A stretch of DNA of 64,000 nt from Spirabiliibacterium pneumoniae (GTDB lineage: Bacteria; Pseudomonadota; Gammaproteobacteria; Enterobacterales; Pasteurellaceae): the NCBI RefSeq assembly GCF_014884995.1, contig NZ_JABMII010000012.1, forward strand, positions 1-64,000, in the 5' to 3' direction. Of this stretch, positions 1-7,447 are shown in pieces. The position numbers and the translations under genes are program-made. The notes beneath the pieces were generated by a model, which worked only from the letters and a program-made list of their open reading frames with translations, did no database searches and had not been told where the DNA came from. Within the stretch, counting starts at the first letter, position 1. Each line of letters starts with the position of its first letter.

Positions 1-89
1 CCACACAGATTGTCTGATATATTGTTAAAGAACAAAAAACGACACCTTGCCACCGCACTTTAACTCTCCACGATAGCGTGTCGTTGTGG
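1..89 (-). other. rRNA operon leader with boxA antiterminator (16S gene lies outside window)
   Basis: Read on the minus strand, 34-21 is TGTTCTTTAACAAT, a boxA antitermination element. It is followed at 20-1 by the TATCAGACAATCTGTGTGG-type sequence that precedes 16S rRNA in gamma-proteobacteria. The transcript would leave the window leftward. The 16S gene itself is not visible, so no rRNA feature is claimed. The 16S-23S spacer also carries a boxA, but the sequence following this one matches the 16S leader type. Confidence 0.85.
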
Positions 90-95
90 AGGCGT

Positions 96-147
96 ATTAT
101 AGGCAAAATTTTTATGCTTGCAAGCCTTTTTTGATCATTTTTTTAAA
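96..147 (-). promoter_or_regulatory. Ribosomal RNA operon promoter with UP element
   Basis: On the minus strand there is a -35 TTGCAA at 118-123, a 16-base spacer, and a perfect -10 TATAAT at 96-101. It is followed by a C-rich start region typical of stringently controlled rRNA promoters. Upstream of the -35, about 125-147, runs of A and T around TGATCA resemble an UP element for the RNA polymerase alpha subunit. The core sits about 190 bases before the start of the gene at 291 on the other strand. Confidence 0.8.
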
Positions 148-254
148 TCTCATCTCAATTGCATTAAATTTCACCAAACCAGCTGCAAACCGCACTTTAT
201 GTTTGCGCTTGCTCACAATTTTGTAACATTGCACCCACTCAGTCTCACTTTTAT

Positions 255-263
255 TGTTATACT
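255..263 (+). promoter_or_regulatory. Extended -10 promoter candidate for the FAH-like gene
   Basis: TGTTATACT contains TATACT at 258-263 preceded by the TGn extension, 28 bases before the ATG at 291. No good -35 is visible, which fits an extended -10 promoter. It is divergent from the rRNA promoter. Confidence 0.45.
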
Positions 264-290
264 TTTTCTTTTCTATTGTCAGGAGAAAGT

Positions 291-1115
291 ATGTCGTTAA
301 ATGAAATTATTGGCTTTGGTGTGGCAGGGAATTTTGCCGGCCACCTCGAACAAGCAGGCGAAGCGGCTGATTTCAAGCACGTGAAAGTGCAAAGTGCGGT
401 CCAACCGAAAGCGATTTTCCCGTTTTATGTGCCTAATTTTGCCACAGGTTTTTTATCGATTTATCCTCTTTCGTCCGACACCATTGCCTTTCCCGATGAT
501 GCGGATAACTTGCAAATTGAGCCTGAAGTGGCGCTGTTGTGTGATATAACATACGATGCGGATCACAAGGTGACCGCACTTTTGCCCCGCGCCTTTGCGG
601 CCTTTAATGACTGCTCAATTCGTCGCCCGAACGCGCATAAAATTGCCGATAAGAAAAACTGGGGCGCGAACAGCAAAGGGCTTTCTGCACAATGGATTGA
701 TATTGACGGTCTTGATGCTGGCGGCAAACTGGATGACTATCGCATTGCTTGCTTTCATTTGCGCGATGGTAAACTGAATGCCTATGGCGTGGATAGCCCC
801 GTGGTGGGTTACAGTTATTTCCATCAGCAATTGTTAGATTGGATTATCGATCGCATGAATCATCAGCAAGATGTTGGCCCAACCCATCATATTGCACCAT
901 TACTTGAAACCGCAGATTATCCGCAGCAAGCCGTAATTAGTATTGGCGCCACGCGTTACACCGCCTTTGGCGAAACGCATTTTTTACAGCCAGGTGATGT
1001 GAGCATGGTGATCGTTTATAATGGCAAGACGTTATGCCTTGACGACATCCGTGCAATGGCTCAGCAGCAACAGTTTAACGGTGATCTCAGCGCGCTGGTG
1101 CAAACCGTGCGCTAA
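291..1115 (+). CDS. Conserved protein of unknown function (DUF5718-like, FAH-fold signature)
   Basis: This is a 274-residue soluble protein. I chose ATG 291 over an in-frame TTG at 276 because AGGAG at 281-285 is correctly spaced for it. I recall relatives in Pasteurellaceae under DUF5718, with no assigned function. By eye it carries landmarks of the fumarylacetoacetate hydrolase fold in the right order: IEPEVALL (like the acidic metal-binding strand), FNDCSIR (like NDVSxR), a KNWGANSKG segment, and LQPGDVSMVIV near the C-terminus (like the LxPGDxVxVEI strand). If real, the protein may cleave or isomerise a keto acid, but the substrate is unknown. There is no signal peptide. It is followed 72 bases later by the HerA-like ATPase on the same strand. 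Confidence 0.6.
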   Translation: MSLNEIIGFGVAGNFAGHLEQAGEAADFKHVKVQSAVQPKAIFPFYVPNFATGFLSIYPLSSDTIAFPDDADNLQIEPEVALLCDITYDADHKVTALLPRAFAAFNDCSIRRPNAHKIADKKNWGANSKGLSAQWIDIDGLDAGGKLDDYRIACFHLRDGKLNAYGVDSPVVGYSYFHQQLLDWIIDRMNHQQDVGPTHHIAPLLETADYPQQAVISIGATRYTAFGETHFLQPGDVSMVIVYNGKTLCLDDIRAMAQQQQFNGDLSALVQTVR

Positions 1116-1187
1116 AGTGCGGTTTTTGGTTAACAACACGCGCGAAATTGAGTATAGTGAACACACTTTTTTGATCAGGACAATATT

Positions 1188-2690
1188 ATGGCACGCTATC
1201 CTTTAGCCCAAAGTAAAACGGGCGAAACGCTCTCACTCACCGCCAAAATGGCCAACCGCCACGGCTTGATCGCTGGTGCAACGGGGACGGGCAAAACCAT
1301 CAGTTTACGCACCTTGGCTGAGGCCTTTAGCGACGATGGTGTCCCTGTATTTTTAGTCGACGTCAAAGGCGATATTTCAGGCTTAACCAAGCCAGGCGAG
1401 CTAAGCGGTAAAGTGGGCGAGCGGGTGGAACTGTTCAACCTCGGTGGCAGTGATTATTTCAAAGGCTACCCTGTATCATTTTGGGATGTGTTTGGGCAAA
1501 CGGGCATTCCGCTGCGCACCACGGTTTCCGAAATGGGTCCGATGCTGTTGGCACGCTTGATGAACTTAAACGCCACCCAAGAGGGCTTGCTCAATTTAGT
1601 GTTCCGCGTCGCCGATGATAAAGGCTTACTACTTATCGACATCAAAGACCTGCGCGCGATGCTCACCCACGTGGCAGAAAACGCCAGCACCTACCGCTTG
1701 GAATACGGCAATGTTTCCGCCGCCAGTGTTGGCGCGATTCAACGTGCATTGTTAACATTGGAAAATGAAGGCGCTACCGCACTTTTTGGTGAGCCTGCGC
1801 TGAACTTGGACGACTGGCTGCAAACCCATGATGGGCGCGGGGTGATCAATATTCTCAATGCACAAACATTGATCAACTCCAAGCAGATGTACAGCGCCTT
1901 TTTACTGTGGCTGATGGCGGAATTGTTTGAAAACTTGCCTGAAGTCGGCGACCCTGACAAACCAACCTTTGTGATGTTTTTTGACGAAGCTCACTTGCTG
2001 TTTGACGGTGCGCCAACCGCACTCATCAATAAAGTCGAGCAAGTTGTGCGCTTAATCCGTTCCAAAGGCGTGGGAGTTTATTTCGTCACCCAAAATCCAC
2101 TGGATTTGCCTGACACCGTATTAGGGCAATTGGGCAATCGCATTCAACACGCACTGCGCGCCTTCACGCCACGCGATCAAAAAGCAGTGAAATCAGCAGC
2201 GGAAACCTTCCGCAGTAACCCGAATGTGAATGTGGTGGAGGCTATTACGTCTCTTGGTGTGGGGGAAGCATTGGTGTCGTTCTTGGATGAAAAGGGCATG
2301 CCGACGCCGGTGGAAATAGCCTACATCTACCCACCGCGCAGCCAGCTTAAGCCGATTAGCGACGCCGAGCGTGAGCAATGGGTGCGTGATGATGATCTCT
2401 ATGGCGTCTATCGCGACGCAGTGGACAACGAATCCGCCTTTGAAGTGCTCACCGCGCAAAAAGATCTCGCCGCCGTGGCCGCCAAACAGGCCGAGCAAGC
2501 GCAACAACAGCAAGATGAAGGCGTGATGGGCACATTAAGCCGCATGATTTTCGGTAAGAAAAAACGCGGTGAAGAACTCACCGCCACTGAGCAAATTGTC
2601 TCCAGTGTGAGCAAAAGTGTTGGGCGCAATATTCGTAACCAAATCACCCGTCAAATCGTACGTGGGATTTTAGGCGCATTTAAAAAATAG
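1188..2690 (+). CDS. yjgR: HerA-like ATPase, DUF853 family (YjgR)
   Basis: The product is 500 residues, the usual length for this family. The Walker A motif GATGTGKT is at residues 30-37 and a Walker B FVMFFDEAH near 263-271; a downstream FVTQNPLD segment is typical of HerA/FtsK-type ATPases. The C-terminal third has a Q/E-rich linker and a basic tail. Relatives are called DUF853 or HerA-like helicases and are thought to act on DNA as hexamers, but no cellular role is settled. The start ATG has an AGGACA ribosome site. A hairpin terminator follows at 2708-2733. One uptake signal lies inside the gene near 1770. Confidence 0.85.
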   Translation: MARYPLAQSKTGETLSLTAKMANRHGLIAGATGTGKTISLRTLAEAFSDDGVPVFLVDVKGDISGLTKPGELSGKVGERVELFNLGGSDYFKGYPVSFWDVFGQTGIPLRTTVSEMGPMLLARLMNLNATQEGLLNLVFRVADDKGLLLIDIKDLRAMLTHVAENASTYRLEYGNVSAASVGAIQRALLTLENEGATALFGEPALNLDDWLQTHDGRGVINILNAQTLINSKQMYSAFLLWLMAELFENLPEVGDPDKPTFVMFFDEAHLLFDGAPTALINKVEQVVRLIRSKGVGVYFVTQNPLDLPDTVLGQLGNRIQHALRAFTPRDQKAVKSAAETFRSNPNVNVVEAITSLGVGEALVSFLDEKGMPTPVEIAYIYPPRSQLKPISDAEREQWVRDDDLYGVYRDAVDNESAFEVLTAQKDLAAVAAKQAEQAQQQQDEGVMGTLSRMIFGKKKRGEELTATEQIVSSVSKSVGRNIRNQITRQIVRGILGAFKK

Positions 2691-2707
2691 GCACTTTACT
2701 GGCCTAG

Positions 2708-2733
2708 AAAAAGCAGTCAATCGGCTGCTTTTT
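2708..2733 (+). terminator. Rho-independent terminator after yjgR
   Basis: AAAAAGCAG at 2708-2716 pairs with CTGCTTTTT at 2725-2733 across an 8-base loop, followed by a T-rich run. Confidence 0.8.
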
Positions 2734-2762
2734 ATTTTATTATCAAGCAATTAAAGGATTTT

Positions 2763-4097
2763 ATGGCGCTTTTTTATTCTGATAAGGCACACAAGCCCCG
2801 CGCAACAGCGCTGGAACTGACCATCGACACCTTAGATGCCCACGGCTTAGGCGTTGGTCGGGCGAATAATAAAACGTGGTTTGTGGAAAATGCGCTGCCA
2901 CACGAGCGAGTGCAAGCGCGCATTACTCAAGAAAAGCGCCATTTCGGGCATGCTCGCGCGGTGAACATCACCCAGCCGAGCAATGAGCGCATAACACCAA
3001 AGTGCGGTTTTTATCACCGTTGTGGCGGCTGCCAGCTCCAGCATATGCCTGAAAGCCTGCAGCGAAATCTCAAACAAACCGCACTTTTCGATCGCCTGCA
3101 AGCCTTGCAAAGCGCGCCCATTCAAGGGCAGGCTATCCAACACGGCAACGCGTGGCAATATCGTCGCCGTGCGCATTTGAGCCTCAATGTCAATCGCAAA
3201 ACGAATACCCTTGCGATGGGCTTTCGCGCCAAAGGTTCAAACCAGATTGTGCCGATTAACCACTGCGAGGTGCTCACACCTGCCCTTAATGCCTTGCTCG
3301 CCCCGCTGCAAGCCCTATTTTCCGCTTGGCAGCACAAAACACGCTTAGGCCACATTGAGCTGACTGAAGCGGCCAACGGCATAGCGTTGTTGCTGCGCCA
3401 TGTGGGTGAGATCGGCGAAAAAGATAAAGTGCGGTTACTGGAGTTTGCCAAATACCATCATCTGCTGTTATTTGTTAGCGTTCAAGAAAATTACATTCAA
3501 CAATGGCACGGCGAAGCGCCTTATTATCAGCTGGCAAACGGGCAAAAGCTCTATTTTGCCATTCGCGATTTTATTCAAGTGAATGCCGAGATGAATCAAG
3601 CCTTGATCGACACTGCACTTGACTGGCTTCATCTCACGCGCGCCGACACAGTCTTAGATCTGTTTTGTGGCATCGGAAATTTTACCCTGCCACTGGCGCA
3701 GCATTGCCAAAGTGCGGTCGGGGTTGAAGGTGTTAAGGCGATGGTGGAGCGTGCAACATTCAATGCAAAGTGTAATAAATGTGATAATATAGCGTTTTAT
3801 CAAGCGGATTTAGCCCAAGATTTTAGCGCTCAGCCTTGGGCGCAAAATCACTTTACCAAAGTGCTGTTAGACCCGCCTCGCGCAGGCGCAGCCTTTGTGA
3901 TACCGCACTTATGTAAATTGAAGCCACGCGAGATTGTGTATGTGTCTTGCCACAGCGCCACGCTCGCACGCGACAGCGAAATGCTGATTGCCGCAGGTTT
4001 TGAAATGACGCAATGTGTGGCAGTCGATATGTTCCCACAAACGGGGCATGTTGAGGCTATGGCACATTTTCGCCAACGAGCAGGATCAAGGAGGTAG
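2763..4097 (+). CDS. rlmD: 23S rRNA (uracil-5-)-methyltransferase RlmD
   Basis: The 444-residue protein transfers a methyl group from S-adenosylmethionine to U1939 of 23S rRNA (E. coli numbering). Cysteines of a [4Fe-4S] cluster are visible near residues 81, 87 and 90 (CGFYHRCGGCQLQH), with the fourth in NHCEVL. An N-terminal TRAM-like domain precedes them. The methyltransferase core shows FCGIGNFTLPLA (SAM binding), DPPRAG, and the catalytic cysteine in YVSCHS. Several uptake signals are embedded in the gene. Its last codons hold the AAGGAGG ribosome site of relA, which begins one base after the stop, so translation is probably coupled. Formerly rumA. Confidence 0.95.
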   Translation: MALFYSDKAHKPRATALELTIDTLDAHGLGVGRANNKTWFVENALPHERVQARITQEKRHFGHARAVNITQPSNERITPKCGFYHRCGGCQLQHMPESLQRNLKQTALFDRLQALQSAPIQGQAIQHGNAWQYRRRAHLSLNVNRKTNTLAMGFRAKGSNQIVPINHCEVLTPALNALLAPLQALFSAWQHKTRLGHIELTEAANGIALLLRHVGEIGEKDKVRLLEFAKYHHLLLFVSVQENYIQQWHGEAPYYQLANGQKLYFAIRDFIQVNAEMNQALIDTALDWLHLTRADTVLDLFCGIGNFTLPLAQHCQSAVGVEGVKAMVERATFNAKCNKCDNIAFYQADLAQDFSAQPWAQNHFTKVLLDPPRAGAAFVIPHLCKLKPREIVYVSCHSATLARDSEMLIAAGFEMTQCVAVDMFPQTGHVEAMAHFRQRAGSRR

Positions 4098-4098
4098 T

Positions 4099-6324
4099 AT
4101 GGTCGCCATTCGTGCATCACATTTGAGTACAGGCAGCGAATTTGACTTCACGCTGTGGGCGAACGCATTGCCAATTTCGAGTGTCACACGGGAAAAACTC
4201 TCAAACGCCTGGCACTATATTCTGCCCCAACTGCACAATCACGAAGCCACCGAGCGGCAATATTTGTTGTATTGCGCAACCGAAATGGTCGAAGTGCTCA
4301 CCAGCCTTAATATGGATCAAGACAGCCTCATCACAGCAATGCTCTACCCGCTGGCGAAGCGGCGCATTGTCAATTATGACGACATTAAAGAAGCGTTTAA
4401 TCCTGATATTCGCAAGCTCGCCAAAGGCGTGGTGGACATGGACAGCATTCGCGCGCTGGATACCAAACAAAGCAGCTCTAACCTACAGGTGGATAACGTG
4501 CGTCGTATGCTGTTGGCAATGGTGGATGACTTCCGCTGCGTGGTGATTAAACTCGCCGAACGCATTGCGTTTTTGCGTGAAGAAAACAATTTTATCTCTG
4601 AAGCCGAGAAAGTGCTGGCGGCGAAAGAATGCCATAATATCTATGCGCCACTGGCCAACCGTCTCGGCATTGGGCAGCTAAAATGGGAGCTGGAAGATTA
4701 CTGCTTTCGCTACCTTGACCCAGAGCACTATCACGCCATTGCCAAAATGATCGGTGAAAAACGCCGTGATCGGGTGGCGTATATCCAACATTTCACCCAA
4801 CAGCTGGAACACTTCTTAGCCCAAGAAAACCTTGGCAATGCTAAAGTCTATGGTCGCCCGAAACACATTTACAGTATTTGGAAAAAAATGCAGAAGAAAA
4901 ATCTGCGTTTTGAACAACTATTTGACATTCGTGCAGTGCGTATTATCGTACAGCGCCTAGAAGAGTGCTACAAAGCGCTTGGCATTGTGCACAGCCACTT
5001 CAACCACATTGCCAGTGAATTTGATGACTACATCGCCAACCCTAAACCTAACGGCTACCAATCCATTCACACCGTGGTACTCGGCGAGGGCGAGAAAGCC
5101 ATTGAAGTGCAAATCCGCACCCAGCAAATGCACGACGATGCCGAGCTTGGCGTGGCGGCACACTGGAAATACAAAGAAAGCGAAAGCGCTGCACGCGGTG
5201 GCTATGAGCAAAAAATTGCGTGGCTGCGCCAAGTGTTGGCGTGGCAAAAAGACTTAAGCCGCAATGGTAATGTACTAGAAGAAACCCGCAGCAAAATTTT
5301 TGATGACCGCATTTATGTGTTCACCCCACAAGGGGACATCGTGGATTTGCCTACTGGCTCCACCCCGCTCGATTTTGCCTACACCATTCACAGCGAAGTG
5401 GGCCACCGCTGCATTGGCGCCAAAGTGGGCGATCGCATTGTGCCGTTCACCTACACGCTACAAATGGGCGATAAAGTCGAAATTATCACCCAGAAAAATC
5501 CGAATCCAAGCCGCGACTGGCTCAATCCAAACAATGGTTTTATCACCAGTGCGCGCGTGCGCTCAAAAATTCAAGCCTGGTTCAAGCGCCAAGACCGTGA
5601 GAAAAATATCCCGATTGGCAAAGAGCTGTTAGAGGCGGAAATGGTAAAATTAGGGCTAACCCTTAAACAGGTGGAAACCTACGCCCTGCCACGGCACAAT
5701 TTAAAACACCTCGATGATCTCTATGCTGGGCTTGGCAATGGCGACATTCGTTTGAATCAGCTGATGAATTTTTTGCAAGCGAAATTATTGCGCCCGTCAG
5801 CCGAACAAGTGGACGAGCATATCTTGCGCCAAGTGGAGAACAAACCCGCAACACAAAGTAATAATGCTGGACGTGGTCAGGTGGTGATTGAGGGCGTAGG
5901 CAATTTGATGCACCACATCGCGCGCTGCTGCCAGCCAATCCCAGGCGATCAGATTTTAGGCTACATCACCCAAGGGCGCGGCATTTCCATCCATCGTGCC
6001 GACTGTGAGCAAATCCGCAACCTGCAAGAGGCCAGCCCAGAGCGCGTGGTGGAGGCTGTGTGGGGCGAGAGTTTCAACACCAAATTCAACCTCGTTGTGC
6101 GCGTGGTGGCCAACGACCGCACGGGGCTTTTGCGCGACATCACCACCGTATTGGCAAATGAAAAAGTCAGCGTCATTCGTGTTTCCTGCAAAAGCGACTT
6201 AAAAAAAATGACCGCCACTATGGACTTAGAAATTGAGCTAATGAATGTCGAACTGCTTGGACGACTGCTCAGCTCGCTGCTGCGCATTGACGATGTGATT
6301 GAAGCTAAACGTTTATCAAACTAG
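4099..6324 (+). CDS. relA: GTP pyrophosphokinase RelA, (p)ppGpp synthetase I
   Basis: This enzyme makes the stringent-response alarmone (p)ppGpp from GTP and ATP on ribosomes stalled with uncharged tRNA. I place the start at ATG 4099, right after AAGGAGG at 4088-4094, giving 741 residues, close to E. coli RelA. Domains in order: a pseudo-hydrolase HD region where the HD pair is lost (AMLYPLA), the synthetase domain (GRPKHIYSIWKKM, RAVRIIV, IEVQIRT), a TGS domain (IYVFTPQGDIVDLP onward), a zinc-finger-like HIARCCQPIPGD, and a C-terminal ACT domain. The loss of HD residues marks it as RelA rather than bifunctional SpoT. No uptake signal lies in this 2.2 kb gene. Confidence 0.97.
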   Translation: MVAIRASHLSTGSEFDFTLWANALPISSVTREKLSNAWHYILPQLHNHEATERQYLLYCATEMVEVLTSLNMDQDSLITAMLYPLAKRRIVNYDDIKEAFNPDIRKLAKGVVDMDSIRALDTKQSSSNLQVDNVRRMLLAMVDDFRCVVIKLAERIAFLREENNFISEAEKVLAAKECHNIYAPLANRLGIGQLKWELEDYCFRYLDPEHYHAIAKMIGEKRRDRVAYIQHFTQQLEHFLAQENLGNAKVYGRPKHIYSIWKKMQKKNLRFEQLFDIRAVRIIVQRLEECYKALGIVHSHFNHIASEFDDYIANPKPNGYQSIHTVVLGEGEKAIEVQIRTQQMHDDAELGVAAHWKYKESESAARGGYEQKIAWLRQVLAWQKDLSRNGNVLEETRSKIFDDRIYVFTPQGDIVDLPTGSTPLDFAYTIHSEVGHRCIGAKVGDRIVPFTYTLQMGDKVEIITQKNPNPSRDWLNPNNGFITSARVRSKIQAWFKRQDREKNIPIGKELLEAEMVKLGLTLKQVETYALPRHNLKHLDDLYAGLGNGDIRLNQLMNFLQAKLLRPSAEQVDEHILRQVENKPATQSNNAGRGQVVIEGVGNLMHHIARCCQPIPGDQILGYITQGRGISIHRADCEQIRNLQEASPERVVEAVWGESFNTKFNLVVRVVANDRTGLLRDITTVLANEKVSVIRVSCKSDLKKMTATMDLEIELMNVELLGRLLSSLLRIDDVIEAKRLSN

Positions 6325-6331
6325 GACACCC

Positions 6332-6694
6332 ATGAGCGAATACAAACACAAAGGCTTAACCCACCTGGTCAAAGCCACGCAATATTCATGGCAAGGCTTA
6401 AGCTATGCCGCGCACCACGAAACCGCCTTTCGCCACGAGCTGCTGGCGGCGGTGATTTTAATCCCGCTAGCATTTTGGATTGCACAAAGTGCTGTCGAGC
6501 TAGTGTTATTGATTGGCTCGGTGCTGTTGGTGATGCTGGTGGAAATGCTCAACAGCGCGGTGGAGTGCGCTATTGACCGCATCGGGCTGGAGCACCATGA
6601 GCTCTCAGGCCGCGGCAAAGATTACGGCTCGGCGGCGGTGTTTATCGCGATGGTGATCACCGTGGTGACGTGGCTTGCGATTTTGATTGATTAA
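6332..6694 (+). CDS. dgkA: Diacylglycerol kinase
   Basis: This 120-residue inner-membrane enzyme phosphorylates diacylglycerol to phosphatidic acid, recycling lipid released during envelope glycan synthesis. The diagnostic motif EMLNSAVECAIDRIG is at residues 70-84, with flanking acidic residues for Mg-ATP. Three transmembrane helices are predicted from the hydrophobic runs, the usual number. The ATG at 6332 lies 7 bases after the relA stop. The order rlmD-relA-dgkA suggests one operon. Confidence 0.95.
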   Translation: MSEYKHKGLTHLVKATQYSWQGLSYAAHHETAFRHELLAAVILIPLAFWIAQSAVELVLLIGSVLLVMLVEMLNSAVECAIDRIGLEHHELSGRGKDYGSAAVFIAMVITVVTWLAILID

Positions 6695-6738
6695 AAGTGC
6701 GGTCAAAAAAATGCCAAACCGCACTTTGGGTTTGGCAT
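6693..6738. terminator. Overlapping hairpins between dgkA and the OmpX-like gene
   Basis: Two mutually exclusive stems share bases. One is an inverted uptake-signal pair, AAAAGTGCGGT at 6693-6703 with ACCGCACTTT at 6718-6727. The other pairs ATGCCAAACC at 6711-6720 with GGTTTGGCAT at 6729-6738. Read leftward, the second stem is followed by a run of seven T, a textbook terminator for the minus-strand porin gene. The uptake signal is partly in its loop. Confidence 0.8.
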
Positions 6739-6756
6739 TGTATTTTATGATGTCAA

Positions 6757-7374
6757 TTAGAATGAATAGCCCACACCTAAGCGCCAGCCATTGAATTTAT
6801 CAAAGCCTTTGATGTTGTAAGGTGCATCAATTGAAGCGTTAGTGCCTTCATAGCCTACGTTGACAGAGAAGTTCTTCGCCACATCGAATTTTACACCCAC
6901 CGCATAGGCAAGAGAAGTTGTTGTTTTACTTTCTGAACCACTACGACGTTGAACGTAGTTGCCACTTTCATGATTTTGTCCAGTCCAATCAACGTCAGCT
7001 TTCACGTGCGCCAACCCTAATTGCGCATAAGCGCTGAACACAGGGTTAAAGCGATAAGTTGGACCAGCCAACAGAGAGTAATATTTCACATTACCTGACA
7101 AATGGCCTTTATCGGCAAGCTGACGGCCTTCAAAAACAAATGGGATAGAATAAGATTGATCCGTTGTGCCTTTCATATAGCTGAACGTGCCCAATACGCC
7201 CCATTGGGTGTTGTCCCACTCGTGCTGATAGCCAATCGCAAAGCCGTTGAGATCACTGGCATTTTTCACATTCGCATGCGCCCAATCTAAAGACACTGTG
7301 CGGGTGTCTGCCAACACGGCACCACTGGCCAATGCGCCCGCAAGGGCTACACATAACATTGATTTTTTCAACAT
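6757..7374 (-). CDS. OmpX/Ail-type outer membrane beta-barrel protein
   Basis: This is a 205-residue exported protein. I chose the start MLKKSML because AAAGGAG precedes it; in-frame codons upstream lack support. The signal peptide ends near ALASGAVLA. The rest alternates polar and hydrophobic residues as in an 8-strand barrel. It contains YSLLAGPTYRFN and GLAHVKADVDW segments and ends in GWRLGVGYSF, with the terminal Phe needed for outer-membrane insertion by the BAM machinery. The pattern is that of the Ail/Lom/OmpX family, which can mediate adhesion or complement resistance. Which role applies here cannot be read from sequence. Confidence 0.8.
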   Translation of the reverse strand: MLKKSMLCVALAGALASGAVLADTRTVSLDWAHANVKNASDLNGFAIGYQHEWDNTQWGVLGTFSYMKGTTDQSYSIPFVFEGRQLADKGHLSGNVKYYSLLAGPTYRFNPVFSAYAQLGLAHVKADVDWTGQNHESGNYVQRRSGSESKTTTSLAYAVGVKFDVAKNFSVNVGYEGTNASIDAPYNIKGFDKFNGWRLGVGYSF

Positions 7375-7414
7375 AGAACACTCCTTTGTTAGTTGTTCGC
7401 CTTGATAATACAAA

Positions 7415-7443
7415 AAACCGCACTTTTATGCAAAGTGCGGTTT
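7415..7443 (-). terminator. clpB terminator built from an inverted uptake-signal pair
   Basis: AAACCGCACTTT at 7415-7426 and AAAGTGCGGTTT at 7432-7443 form a 12-bp stem with a 5-base loop. On the minus strand a T-run follows, just after the clpB stop. Confidence 0.9.
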
Positions 7444-7447
7444 CAAT

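Noticed and set aside
118-300. 60-codon plus-strand frame at the left edge
   Set aside because: It overlies the rRNA promoter and UP element and has no ribosome site.
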